A stretch of DNA of 64,000 nt from Lentzea sp. NBRC 102530 (GTDB lineage Bacteria; Actinomycetota; Actinomycetes; Mycobacteriales; Pseudonocardiaceae). The notes beneath the pieces were generated by a model, which saw only the letters and a list, made by a program, of their open reading frames with translations, searched no databases and had not been told where the DNA came from. Within the stretch, counting starts at the first letter, position 1. Each line of letters starts with the position of its first letter. Below, piece after piece: positions 8,901 through 17,042 of this stretch. Both the position numbers and the translations under genes were made by a program. The stretch covers positions 62,001 through 126,000 of the forward strand of contig NZ_BSTF01000020.1 of the NCBI RefSeq assembly GCF_030269365.1, given 5' to 3'.

Positions 8901-9704
8901 GTGGGGGGAAAGCCGCCGCGCGCACCGCAAGCGGACCGCGCGGACCTGCTCGAAGCGCTCGGCGTCCACCTGGACGCCGAGCTGCTCGTGCTGTCGCTCA
9001 CCCACCGGTCTTACGCGTACGAGAACGGCGGCTTGCCGCCGAACGAGCGTCTCGAGTTCCTGGGAGACGCGGTGCTGGGGCTGGTCGTCACCGACCACCT
9101 CTACCGCACCCATCCCGACCTTCCCGAAGGTCAGCTCGCGAAGCTCCGCGCCAGCGTGGTCAACATGCACGCGCTGGCCGGCGTCGCGCGCAACCTCGGT
9201 GAAGGCGGGCTCGGTGCACACCTGTTGCTCGGTCGCGGCGAAGAGCTGACCGGCGGCAGGGACAAGGCGAGCATCCTCGCCGACGGCCTCGAGGCCGTCA
9301 TCGGTGCGGTGTACCTGCAGTTCGGTATCGATACCGCACGAACGTTCGTTCACCGGCTGTTCGATCCGCTCTTGGCCAAAGCTCCGCTTTTGGGTGCTGG
9401 ACTGGACTGGAAGACAAGCCTGCAGGAGCTCACCGCTCAAGCCAGCCTCGGCGTCCCGGAGTACCGCGTGGACGACCAGGGGCCGGACCACCGAAAAGAG
9501 TTCACCGCAACGGTGCTCGTCGGTGGCCAGCCTTACGGCAAGGGTGATGGGCGCACCAAGAAGGAAGCCGAGCAGAAAGCCGCCGAAGCGGCTTATCATG
9601 TTCTGTCGGAACGGGTCAAGGCCGAGCAGGAGTCGGCCGCGACCAAGAACGGTCAGAACGGCGCCTCGGTGACGCCAGGGACCCTCCCATCCGAGGAAGA
9701 CTGA
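8901..9704 (+). CDS. rnc: Ribonuclease III
   Basis: This is a double-strand-specific endoribonuclease for rRNA and mRNA processing. With GTG 8901 the product has 267 residues. The catalytic signature NERLEFLGDAVL is at about 48-59, with the essential acidic residues. A C-terminal double-stranded RNA-binding domain (about 165-235) includes KKEAEQKAAEAAY. An acidic/Asn-rich tail follows. The start lies 16 bp after rpmF; a longer in-frame reading would overlap rpmF. Order rpmF-rnc-mutM is shared with other actinobacteria. Confidence 0.94.
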   Translation: MGGKPPRAPQADRADLLEALGVHLDAELLVLSLTHRSYAYENGGLPPNERLEFLGDAVLGLVVTDHLYRTHPDLPEGQLAKLRASVVNMHALAGVARNLGEGGLGAHLLLGRGEELTGGRDKASILADGLEAVIGAVYLQFGIDTARTFVHRLFDPLLAKAPLLGAGLDWKTSLQELTAQASLGVPEYRVDDQGPDHRKEFTATVLVGGQPYGKGDGRTKKEAEQKAAEAAYHVLSERVKAEQESAATKNGQNGASVTPGTLPSEED

Positions 9705-9712
9705 GAAACGCA

Positions 9713-9913
9713 ATGTATGCGACCAGGAACCGCACCAACCGCCGCACCCGCACCGTCCGCGGGCCGGTGAACACCTCCCGCAGCGGAGGCATCCAGGGAC
9801 TTGTGCTGGTCAGGGACACGAGCCGCGCGGGCGTGTGGGTGCTCAAGCCCACCAAGCCGCAGGCCGCCGTGATCGAGGCGCAGCCCGTCGACGAGGGCAA
9901 GTCCGAAGCCTGA
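9713..9913 (+). CDS. Small basic protein of unknown function between rnc and mutM
   Basis: The 66 residues are MYATRNRTNRRTRTVRG followed by a stretch ending DEGKSEA: a strongly basic N-terminal third, then VLVRDTSRAGVWVLK and an acidic tail. The frame fills the rnc-mutM gap almost exactly: ATG 8 bp after the rnc stop, and its own stop one base before the mutM GTG. Such packing argues for a translated, coupled gene. I do not recognise the family. An RNA- or ribosome-associated role would suit the charge and neighbours but is speculation. Confidence 0.6.
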   Translation: MYATRNRTNRRTRTVRGPVNTSRSGGIQGLVLVRDTSRAGVWVLKPTKPQAAVIEAQPVDEGKSEA

Positions 9914-9914
9914 C

Positions 9915-10769
9915 GTGCCCGAACTCCCAGAGGTCGAGGTAGTACGCCTCGGCCTCGAAGCCCACGTCGCCGGCCGGGTCATCTCCTCGGTAGAGGTGCT
10001 GCACCCACGTGCCATCCGCCGGCACGACCTGGGCTCCCAGGACTTCGTCGCGCGCCTGGCAGGCCAGCCCATGGCTGCAGCCAGGCGACGCGGCAAGTAC
10101 CTCTGGGTAGAACTGGCCGACAAAGCCGCCATGCTCGCGCACCTGGGCATGAGCGGCCAAATGCTGGTCCAACCCTCGTCGGCCCCCGACGAGAAGCATC
10201 TGCGCGTCCGCTTCCAGTTCGCAGACGGCGGCCCAGAACTCCGCTTCGTGGACCAACGAACCTTCGGTGGCCTCGCGCTCGCCGAACTCGTCGAGGTCGA
10301 CGGCACCCTGGTTCCCGACTCGGTAGCGCACATCGCCCGCGACCCGATGGACCCGCTCTTCTCCCGTGATGCTGCCGTGCGCGCGTTGCGCCTGCGTCAC
10401 ACGGAGATCAAACGCGCCCTCCTGGACCAAACCCTCGTCTCCGGCATCGGCAACATCTACGCCGACGAGGCCCTCTGGCGCGCCAAACTCCACGGCACCC
10501 GCATGACCGACAAGCTCACCAAGGCCAAGGCCGCCGAACTCCTCGACCACGCCACAGACGTGATGAGCGAGGCCCTGGGCCAGGGCGGCACGTCCTTCGA
10601 CGCCTTGTACGTCAACATCAACGGCCAGTCCGGTTACTTCGACCGCTCGCTGAACGCCTACGGCCAGGAAAACAGGCCGTGCAAGCGCTGCGGAGCGTCG
10701 ATGATCCGAGAGCCGTTCATGAACCGCTCCTCGTACTCCTGCCCGCGCTGCCAGCCGCGCCCGAGGTAG
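9915..10769 (+). CDS. mutM: Formamidopyrimidine-DNA glycosylase (Fpg/MutM)
   Basis: This bifunctional glycosylase/AP lyase removes 8-oxoguanine and formamidopyrimidines. The 284-residue product begins PELPEVE after the initiator Met, giving the catalytic Pro1-Glu2. The C-terminal zinc finger is C-x2-C-x16-C-x2-C (CKRC ... CPRC). The helix-two-turn-helix region LLDQTLVSGIGNIYADEAL is intact. GTG 9915 is the only start that puts Pro at position 2. It is the last gene of the DUF177-rpmF-rnc operon; the following 866 bp contain no gene. Confidence 0.95.
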   Translation: MPELPEVEVVRLGLEAHVAGRVISSVEVLHPRAIRRHDLGSQDFVARLAGQPMAAARRRGKYLWVELADKAAMLAHLGMSGQMLVQPSSAPDEKHLRVRFQFADGGPELRFVDQRTFGGLALAELVEVDGTLVPDSVAHIARDPMDPLFSRDAAVRALRLRHTEIKRALLDQTLVSGIGNIYADEALWRAKLHGTRMTDKLTKAKAAELLDHATDVMSEALGQGGTSFDALYVNINGQSGYFDRSLNAYGQENRPCKRCGASMIREPFMNRSSYSCPRCQPRPR

Positions 10770-10854
10770 AGCAGGCTCACGCAGGGGTCCCCCTCGGCAA
10801 CGGGCCCCCCGCGACCCAACGTACCGGGCAGGTCCGACACTCCGGCGCCGTCAA

Positions 10855-11105
10855 ACGCGCACCCGCCCGCAGCCGCCAACGCAGGCCGGCCACGCACGCA
10901 GGCCAGGCGCGCACCCAGCCGCACTCGCCAGCACAGACGACCATCGTCTTGGTCGGGCGCGCGCACCCAACCGCAGTCGCCAACGCAAGCCGACCACTGT
11001 CTTGGCCAGGCGCGCTCTCGATCGCAGTCGCCATCGCAAGGTGACCACCGCCCAAGCCCGGCGCGCGGTGCCAACCGGCAGCCGACATCGCAAGCCGACC
11101 CACCT
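10855..11105. repeat. Degenerate 52-bp tandem repeat, about five copies
   Basis: Copies of a GCAGTCGCCAACGCAAGCCG-like core start at about 10869, 10921, 10973, 11024 and 11078 (spacing 52, 52, 51, 54). Each is linked by a GGCGCGC-rich segment and CTTGG. The copies are only partly identical, and open frames across them read as Arg/Trp/Gly-rich repeats, not as protein-like sequence. It sits in the gene-free interval after mutM. Confidence 0.7.
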
Positions 11106-11185
11106 ACGAGGCCTGGCGTGGCGAAGCCGAAGGCGAGCCCGGACGGGCCAATGCCCACCACCGAGCCGGTTCCACCCACATCGGC

Positions 11186-11303
11186 GATTGGGGCTTGACC
11201 TTGAGGGGCGGGATGCCACCATCTCAGACCGGCCGGGGCGCTTTTCACCCCGGCTTTGGAGGCCGATCAGCATCCCGCCAGAGGCTCAAGGTCAAGCCCA
11301 ATC
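11186..11303. repeat. Nested long inverted repeat (118 bp)
   Basis: The left arm at 11186-11215 (GATTGGGGCTTGACCTTGAG followed by GGGCGGGATG) is nearly the reverse complement of the right arm at 11271-11303, with one extra G on the left and 4 extra bases on the right. Inside lies a second hairpin, GCCGGGG (11232-11238) with CCCCGGC (11248-11254). The whole could fold as a two-tier cruciform or RNA hairpin. It may be a terminator complex for the mutM operon or a MITE-like mobile remnant; there are no flanking genes to decide. Confidence 0.75.
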
Positions 11304-11521
11304 GCAACCCCCCACATTCGTCACTGCCTGCGCGCCCACCCTCGCAAGGTGACGGAACCAGCTCAACGCAACCAACCCCGGCTGGAACAGCAACCACCCC
11401 ACCAAATGAGACCCCAAAACGGGCGAACGCAACGCACCACACGCCCGAAACGTCCCCACTCCATGGCCCTGACGTGCCAAAACCCAAGCCCCAAGCGCCC
11501 AAGGCCCAACGCATTAGACAG

Positions 11522-11540
11522 TACTGCGCGATGCGTAGTA
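11522..11540. promoter_or_regulatory. Palindromic operator candidate upstream of the PadR gene
   Basis: TACTGCGC-GAT-GCGTAGTA is a 19-bp near-palindrome (one arm mismatch), about 95 bp upstream of the PadR-family ATG. PadR proteins usually bind such sites in their own promoters. The sequence between the palindrome and the gene contains no other frame. Confidence 0.5.
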
Positions 11541-11635
11541 GTGTCCACGGCGCAACAGTGCCCGCCCCGAAAGAGGCGGGGTGAGCTCGACGGCCGAAGT
11601 CCATTCCGGCTGCCGAGCAGGCGGTGGGAGGGGCC

Positions 11636-11962
11636 ATGGACACCAGTCAGCTGCTCAAAGGGGTGCTGGACCTGGCCGTCCTTGCGGTTCTGCGCAAGGA
11701 CGACGGGTACGGCTACGACGTGGTGCGCAGACTGCGCGCCGGGGGATTGAACGAAGTGGGCGACGCGTCGGTGTACGGCACGCTGCGGCGGCTCTACAAC
11801 GCCGGGATGCTGACCTCGTACGTGGTGCCGAGCGAAGAAGGCCCGCACCGCAAGTACTACAGCATCAACGAGACCGGGCGGGCGCGCCTGGCTGAGTCGA
11901 GGGAGACGTGGAGGTCGTTCGCCAGCACGTTGGACGGCCTGCTCGAGGAGGTCGCAGCATGA
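11636..11962 (+). CDS. PadR-family transcriptional regulator
   Basis: The 108-residue winged-helix protein begins MDTSQLLKGVLDLAVLAVL. It has the PadR motif GYGYDVVRRL, the recognition region SVYGTLRRLYNAGML and the wing with HRKYYSINETGRARL. ATG 11636 is preceded by GGGAGGGG. The stop overlaps the next ATG (ATGA at 11959-11962), so it is co-translated with a membrane protein whose N-terminus resembles the HAAS/DUF1700 domain. PadR-HAAS pairs are a common Gram-positive arrangement in which the regulator controls its partner. A palindrome at 11522-11540 is the likely operator. Confidence 0.92.
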   Translation: MDTSQLLKGVLDLAVLAVLRKDDGYGYDVVRRLRAGGLNEVGDASVYGTLRRLYNAGMLTSYVVPSEEGPHRKYYSINETGRARLAESRETWRSFASTLDGLLEEVAA

Positions 11963-13071
11963 ACACGCAAGCGCTCGGGGTCGAGCACTACCTGGCCGGG
12001 ATGCGTGCCGCCCTCGACGACCTGCCGCCCAACGAGGTCGCCGAGATCATGGAGGACGTCGAGGCGCACGTCGCCGAGCTGTCCACCGAACTCGGTGAGA
12101 ACGAGACGTTGGAGCAGCGGCTCGGCTCGCCCGAGCAGTACGCGCAGGAGCTTCGGCAGGCCGCCGGGTATCCGAGCCGGACGGAACGGCTGCCGGTCAC
12201 CACGAAGCAGCAGTGGCTGACCAGGCCCCGAGCTGCCGCGTGGGGGCTCGCGGTCGCCACCGGTGTCACGTTGCTCGCGGGCGCGGCGGCGTTGCGGGAG
12301 CCTGCGGTGCTGTTGTTCCCCGCGGTCATCCTGGCGCTCAGCCTGGCGCTCGTGAACGACAGGGGGCCGGTGCAGCAGGAGATCATGAACCTGCCGGAGA
12401 CGCATCGGCTCAAGAAGTGGCTCACGCCGGAGGAGGGCACGCCCGCGGAACGGGCGTTGACCTACCTGCGGTCGTTGCAGCCCGCGTGGTGGCTGGTCCG
12501 GGCCGGGTTGCTCGGGCTCGGGGCCGTGTTGCTCGCCGGTCGCGACATCCTCGGGTTCCTCGCGATCGCCGCGATCGCCGTGGTGTCGGTGTTCGCCGGG
12601 CCGCGCGCCAAGGTCGACCGGCGGTGGTTGTGGTTCAGCCTGCCGGCCTCGGCGCTGGCGGTGGGCCTGCTGGTCCAGGTCATCGATGTCACGGCGAACC
12701 AGCTCGCGTACAACACGTCGCGGTCGTCGTACCCGGCGCCTGTCGTCGAGTCGTACGACAACATCTACGCGTACGACGAGAACGGCAAGTTGCTCACGAA
12801 CGTGCTGCTGTACGACCAGGACGGCAGGCCCATCAACGCGCCGCAGTCCTACGACAGCTGCAACAACACCAACGGTCCTGAGCCGGTGATTCCCGCTAAC
12901 CGCTATCCGCGACCGAAGATCGACTACGAAAACGGTGTTTGTTACACGGTGGCACCAGGCGTATCCGCTCCGTCATCAACGGAGAGCACAACGCCGTCCA
13001 CTTCGTCGTCCACTTCTGGAAGCGCAACTCCGAGCTCGGTGCCACCTACTTCCGTGTCACCCAGCAAGTAA
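11959..13071 (+). CDS. HAAS/DUF1700-like membrane protein with Ser/Thr-rich tail
   Basis: The 370-residue product has an N-terminal helical HAAS-like region (about 1-80) with LPPNEVAEIMEDVEAHVAEL and GSPEQYAQELRQAAGY. It then has about five hydrophobic spans between 92 and 255, an extracytoplasmic segment with two cysteines (SCNNTN and VCYTV), and a Ser/Thr/Pro tail. HAAS modules pair with PadR regulators, and the gene overlaps the PadR gene by 4 bp. The role is probably envelope-stress sensing or membrane function, inferred from the pairing only. The tail resembles wall-spanning linkers seen in other proteins of this window. Confidence 0.78.
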   Translation: MNTQALGVEHYLAGMRAALDDLPPNEVAEIMEDVEAHVAELSTELGENETLEQRLGSPEQYAQELRQAAGYPSRTERLPVTTKQQWLTRPRAAAWGLAVATGVTLLAGAAALREPAVLLFPAVILALSLALVNDRGPVQQEIMNLPETHRLKKWLTPEEGTPAERALTYLRSLQPAWWLVRAGLLGLGAVLLAGRDILGFLAIAAIAVVSVFAGPRAKVDRRWLWFSLPASALAVGLLVQVIDVTANQLAYNTSRSSYPAPVVESYDNIYAYDENGKLLTNVLLYDQDGRPINAPQSYDSCNNTNGPEPVIPANRYPRPKIDYENGVCYTVAPGVSAPSSTESTTPSTSSSTSGSATPSSVPPTSVSPSK

Positions 13072-13076
13072 ATCCT

Positions 13077-13106
13077 GGAGCGGGACCCGTCGGGGGGTCC
13101 CGCTCC
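13077..13106. terminator. Bidirectional hairpin between the HAAS and MarR genes
   Basis: GGAGCGGGACCC (13077-13088) pairs with GGGTCCCGCTCC (13095-13106) around a 6-nt loop. It lies between converging genes, begins 5 bp after the HAAS-gene stop and reaches the MarR stop codon, so it can serve both strands. Confidence 0.75.
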
Positions 13107-13546
13107 TACTTGTTCTCCTGCGGTTCGGCCAGGTGGCGCAAAACCGGCATGGCCGAGCGCAGGTGTTCTCTGTCTTCTGGCGAAAGTTCGGACATTCTTT
13201 CACTCAATAGTTCGGCTTCGCCGTGAGCGAGCGACAGGATCGTCTCGCGGCCCACTTCGGTGAGCACGACGATCGTGGCTCTGCCGTCGGCCGCATCCGG
13301 CTCGCGACGGACGAGTCCGGTCGACTCCAGGCTGGTCACGACGGTTGTGGCGGTCGGCTGTGAGCACAGCGCGCGCACCGCGATCTCGCCGATCCGCATC
13401 GGGCCGTGGGCGCTCAGTTCTGACAGCACCAATAACTGGGTGGGTTGCAAACGACGGGCCGGAGCGGCCTGTCGAAGACTTCGCACCAGCCGGTGCACGG
13501 CCACCACGAGTTGAAGTGCCTCGTGGTTGGTGACGGTGGTGGGCAT
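13106..13546 (-). CDS. MarR-family transcriptional regulator
   Basis: The 146-residue product has the MarR fold: helices around LVVAVHRLVRSLR, the winged helix-turn-helix IGEIAVRALCSQPTATTVV, and the wing DAADGRATIVVLT. ATG 13546 is chosen over an upstream GTG because GGAGAAACG precedes it directly; the longer form would also contain the palindrome at 13569-13584. The gene is divergent from kdpD, but 329 bp separate the two. The ligand and targets are unknown. Autoregulation is likely given the perfect palindrome just upstream of the start. Confidence 0.88.
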   Translation of the reverse strand: MPTTVTNHEALQLVVAVHRLVRSLRQAAPARRLQPTQLLVLSELSAHGPMRIGEIAVRALCSQPTATTVVTSLESTGLVRREPDAADGRATIVVLTEVGRETILSLAHGEAELLSERMSELSPEDREHLRSAMPVLRHLAEPQENK

Positions 13547-13568
13547 CGTTTCTCCGCGCGCATGTGAT

Positions 13569-13584
13569 TGTCCGAATTCGGACA
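13569..13584. promoter_or_regulatory. Perfect 16-bp palindrome upstream of the MarR gene
   Basis: TGTCCGAATTCGGACA is perfectly self-complementary and starts 23 bp before the MarR ATG (reading the minus strand). Its size and position are those of a MarR autoregulatory operator. Confidence 0.6.
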
Positions 13585-13659
13585 CGAACCCTGGCACTTT
13601 CCCTCATTCACGCTCCGCGCGCTATCCGCCAACTGCCGATAACCCATTCGGCCGTTGTG

Positions 13660-13676
13660 GTGACGCGGGGCGTCAC
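13660..13676. promoter_or_regulatory. GTGACGC-GGG-GCGTCAC inverted repeat in the MarR-kdpD gap
   Basis: Perfect 7-bp arms around three G lie midway in the 329-bp divergent region (13547-13875). It may be an operator for either direction. Apart from this and the palindrome at 13569-13584, I see no gene in the gap; a frame starting ATG 13762 is only the in-frame extension of kdpD. Confidence 0.35.
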
Positions 13677-13875
13677 GGCGCGCGTCCGACACACTTAAAT
13701 GTGCTGGTAAACGGCGTAAAAAGCGTAGTGAAGCTCACTCGAACGGGCGCCGGGCTGAAGCATGATTCAACGAGACAGATCTCCTGTCAGAACTGTGGGA
13801 AGGCGCACTCGTCTGGCCGTGTGGCGCAGCGCGTACCCCCGAACGGCGCACGCGTCGCCGAGGCAGACTGGTCCC

Positions 13876-16365
13876 GTGAGTCCGAAACCCAGACGTGGCG
13901 AGCTCCGCATCCACCTCGGCGCCGCTCCCGGCGTCGGCAAGACGTTCGCCATGCTCGGCGAGGCGCACCGCAGGCGGGAACGCGGCACCGACGTCGTCAT
14001 CGGATTTGTCGAGGCCCACGGCCGTGCGAAGACCGCGGAACTGGTCGACGGGCTGGAAATCGTCGCGCTCAGGCACTCCTCGCACCGCGGCGTGGAACTC
14101 GGCGAGATGGACGTGGACGCCGTGCTGGCCCGTGCGCCGCAGGTCGCCGTGGTCGACGAACTCGCGCACACGAACGCGCCGGGTTCTCGTAATGCAAAGA
14201 GGTGGCAAGACGTCGAGGAACTCCTCGAAGCCGGGATTGATGTGCTGTCGACGGTCAACGTTCAGCACCTGGAATCCCTCAACGACGTCGTCCAGCGCAT
14301 AACGGGCGTACCGCAGCGGGAAACGGTGCCGGACGAAGTAGTGCGCAAAGCGAACCAGATCCAGCTCGTCGACCTGACGCCGGAAGCGTTGCGGCGCAGG
14401 CTCGCGCACGGTGACGTCTACGCCGCGCACAAGATCGACGCCGCGCTCGGCAACTACTTCCGCCTCGGAAACCTCACAGCGCTGCGCGAACTCGCTTTGT
14501 TGTGGGTCGCCGACCAGGTCGACGTGGGGTTGCTGCGCTACCGGACCGAACAGCAGATCACCGACACGTGGGAGACACGCGAACGCGTCGTCGTCGCCAT
14601 CACCGGTGGCACGGAGAGTGAGACGCTCATCCGGCGCGCGCGTCGCATCGCCACGCGCGCGGGTGGCGACCTTCTGGTCGTGCACGTCCTACGCGGTGAT
14701 GGCCTCGCTGGAGCTGATCCGCACTCACTGCAGAAGTACCGCAAGCTGGCTGACGACGTCGGTGCCACGTTCCACACCGTTGTGGGCGATGACGTGCCCA
14801 CAGCTCTGCTTGAGTTCTCACGGGGCGTCAACGCCACACAGCTCGTAGTCGGTACCTCGCGCCGTTCGCGGTTCGCGCGTGTGTTCTCCACCGGGATCGG
14901 CTCCACGGTCGTGCAGGAGTCGGGGGCGATAGACGTCCACATGGTCACGCACCCGGCGACGAACAGCGGCTGGCGTGCGCGGTTCGCGGGCAGTCCGCTC
15001 AGGCCGAGCAGGCTCGCCTGGGGCTGGTTCCTCGCGGTGGCGGGTCCGGCGCTGGTCACGGCGGCCGGCGCGTCGCTGCGCAGCGGCTTGAACTTCTCCA
15101 CGAACGTCATCGGCTACCTGCTGGTGACGCTGGTCGTGGCCATCGTGGGCGGGCTCGGTCCCGCGATCGCCGCCGCGTTGATCAACGCGTTGCTGCTGAA
15201 CTTCTTCTTCACCGAGCCCGTCTACACGTTCACGATCAACGCACAGCAGAACGTGCTGACGTTCATCGCGATGATCATCGTGGGCGTCAGCACGGCGTTG
15301 GTGGTGGACCGTGCTGCCCGCCGTGCGACCCAGGCAGCGCGCGCTCGCACCGAGGCAACGCTCCTCGCGTCGTACGCACACACCGTGCTGACGAACCCTC
15401 AACCGCTCACACGGTTGTTGGAGAAGGTGAAGGAGAACTTCGGTCTCACGTCCGTGGCGCTCCTTGAACGCGTGGACGGCGCTTGGGAACGCGTCGCGTG
15501 CGTCGGCATCGGCCCGTGTGCCGAGCCCGACGACGCTGACGTCGACATCGCCGTGAACGAGGACGTGCACCTGGCGCTGCGCGGCCGTTCGCTGCCCGCG
15601 TCCGACCGCCGGGTGCTGGAAGCGGCGGCGGGACAGGCGTTGCTGGCGCTGCGGCAGCAACGGATGGCCGAGCAGACCCTCGAAGCCCAGCGCCAGGCGT
15701 CGCGCACCGAACTGCGCACGGCGTTGCTCTCGGCCGTGGGCCACGACCTCCGCACCCCACTGACCTCGATCAAGGCGTCCGTGGGCTCGTTGCGCGACGA
15801 GGAGCTGACGTTGTCGGCCGAGGACACCGCCGAACTCCTGGAGGCCGTCGAGGAGTCGGCGGACCGCCTGACCGGCCTGGTCGACAACCTGCTCGACTCG
15901 TCCCGCCTGGCCACCGGCGCCGTGGAACCGCAGTTCCGCGCCGTCGGCTACTACGAGGCGGTCGCACGCGCGCTGAGCGGCCTGACCGGTGACATCGAGG
16001 TGGACGTCCCGGAGTCGCTCCCACCCGTCCGCGCCGACGTGGGCCTGCTCGAACGGGTGATAGCGAACGTCGCGGGCAACGCGCTGCGCTACGCGGGCGC
16101 TGTGGCGTTGCGCGCCTCCGCCCACGGCAACGAGGTGGAACTGCGCGTCGTCGACCACGGCCGCGGCCTCCCCGCCGGCACCGCGGACGAGGTCTTCGCC
16201 CCGTTCCAGCGCCTCGGCGACCGCACGCCGGGTGGCGTTGGTCTCGGTCTGAGCGTGGCGAAGGGCTTCACCGAGGCGATGGGAGGCACGATCACCATGG
16301 AGGACACACCCGGTGGCGGCCTCACCGTGGTGCTCGCCTTCCCCGCAGATGAGAGGGTCGCGTGA
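13876..16365 (+). CDS. kdpD: KdpD-type sensor histidine kinase
   Basis: With GTG 13876 the protein has 829 residues and begins VSPKPRRGELRIHLG. The KdpD domain follows with Walker A GAAPGVGKT (15-23). Next come a universal-stress-like domain, four membrane spans (about 375-480, DUF4118), a GAF-like segment, and the HisKA dimerisation domain with H-box GHDLRTPLTS (His623). A HATPase ends the protein, with NALRYA and GVGLGLSVAKGF. In E. coli KdpD senses potassium limitation. Neither kdpFABC nor any potassium transporter is nearby, so its target is elsewhere. The stop overlaps the kdpE GTG. Confidence 0.93.
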   Translation: MSPKPRRGELRIHLGAAPGVGKTFAMLGEAHRRRERGTDVVIGFVEAHGRAKTAELVDGLEIVALRHSSHRGVELGEMDVDAVLARAPQVAVVDELAHTNAPGSRNAKRWQDVEELLEAGIDVLSTVNVQHLESLNDVVQRITGVPQRETVPDEVVRKANQIQLVDLTPEALRRRLAHGDVYAAHKIDAALGNYFRLGNLTALRELALLWVADQVDVGLLRYRTEQQITDTWETRERVVVAITGGTESETLIRRARRIATRAGGDLLVVHVLRGDGLAGADPHSLQKYRKLADDVGATFHTVVGDDVPTALLEFSRGVNATQLVVGTSRRSRFARVFSTGIGSTVVQESGAIDVHMVTHPATNSGWRARFAGSPLRPSRLAWGWFLAVAGPALVTAAGASLRSGLNFSTNVIGYLLVTLVVAIVGGLGPAIAAALINALLLNFFFTEPVYTFTINAQQNVLTFIAMIIVGVSTALVVDRAARRATQAARARTEATLLASYAHTVLTNPQPLTRLLEKVKENFGLTSVALLERVDGAWERVACVGIGPCAEPDDADVDIAVNEDVHLALRGRSLPASDRRVLEAAAGQALLALRQQRMAEQTLEAQRQASRTELRTALLSAVGHDLRTPLTSIKASVGSLRDEELTLSAEDTAELLEAVEESADRLTGLVDNLLDSSRLATGAVEPQFRAVGYYEAVARALSGLTGDIEVDVPESLPPVRADVGLLERVIANVAGNALRYAGAVALRASAHGNEVELRVVDHGRGLPAGTADEVFAPFQRLGDRTPGGVGLGLSVAKGFTEAMGGTITMEDTPGGGLTVVLAFPADERVA

Positions 16366-17042
16366 CAAAAGTACTGGTGGTCGACGACGAGCCGCAGATC
16401 GTCCGAGCCCTGCGGATCAACCTCGCCGCCCGCGGCTACGAGGTCCTCACGGCCTCCGACGGCACCACGGCGTTAAGACTCGCCGCCGACGGCAAGCCGG
16501 ACGTGGTGGTCCTCGACCTGGGCCTGCCCGACATGAACGGCACCGACGTCATCGCGGGCCTGCGGGGCTGGACGACCATGCCGATCATCGTCCTGTCCGC
16601 CCGCACCGACTCGGCCGACAAGGTCGACGCCCTCGACGCCGGTGCCGACGACTACGTGACAAAACCATTCGGCATGGATGAACTGCTGGCCCGCCTGCGC
16701 GCCGCGGTCCGCCGCTCCGCCACCACCGGCCCGGAGGACGAGCCGGTGGTGCAGACCGCGTCGTTCGCCGTCGACCTGGCGGCCAAGCGCGTCCTGAAGG
16801 ACGGCGCCGAGGTGCACCTGACGCCGACCGAGTGGGGCCTGCTGGAGGTGCTGGCGCGCAACGCGGGCAAGCTCGTGGCGCAGAAGCAGCTGCTGCGAGA
16901 GGTGTGGGGCCCCGCGTACGACAAGGAGACGCACTACCTGCGGGTGTACCTGGCGCAGCTGCGGCGCAAGCTGGAGCCGGAGCCCGCGCGGCCGCGGCAC
17001 CTGCTGACGGAGCCCGGCATGGGCTACCGGTTCGAGCTGTGA
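16362..17042 (+). CDS. kdpE: KdpE-type OmpR/PhoB response regulator
   Basis: The 226-residue regulator has a receiver domain with VVDDEPQ, the phospho-acceptor Asp52 in VVLDLGLPD, and the switch Lys in VTKPFG. A C-terminal winged helix (about 130-226) has LTPTEWGLLEVLARNAGKLV and ETHYLRVYLAQLRRKLE, as in KdpE. It overlaps kdpD by 4 bp (GTGA) and the following small gene also by 4 bp, so three proteins are translationally coupled. Confidence 0.94.
   Translation: MTKVLVVDDEPQIVRALRINLAARGYEVLTASDGTTALRLAADGKPDVVVLDLGLPDMNGTDVIAGLRGWTTMPIIVLSARTDSADKVDALDAGADDYVTKPFGMDELLARLRAAVRRSATTGPEDEPVVQTASFAVDLAAKRVLKDGAEVHLTPTEWGLLEVLARNAGKLVAQKQLLREVWGPAYDKETHYLRVYLAQLRRKLEPEPARPRHLLTEPGMGYRFEL

Larger units (their letters stand above)
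10770..11635. other. Gene-free interval between mutM and the PadR gene
   Basis: The 866 bp contain the 52-bp tandem repeat, the nested inverted repeat and the PadR palindrome listed separately. From about 11320 to 11520 the plus strand is rich in A and C and poor in G and T, with no codon-like periodicity. Open frames on both strands give low-complexity, Pro/Arg/Trp-rich peptides without a recognisable family, so I annotate no gene here. Confidence 0.7.

Noticed and set aside
10658..11248. Minus-strand frame with Trp/Arg/Gly repeats after mutM
   Set aside because: It overlaps the end of mutM and the 52-bp repeat; the apparent protein repeat only mirrors the DNA period, with no RBS.
13762..13875. 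38-codon N-terminal extension of KdpD from ATG 13762
   Set aside because: The extension does not look like KdpD and has no RBS; GTG 13876 starts directly before the conserved KdpD N-terminus.
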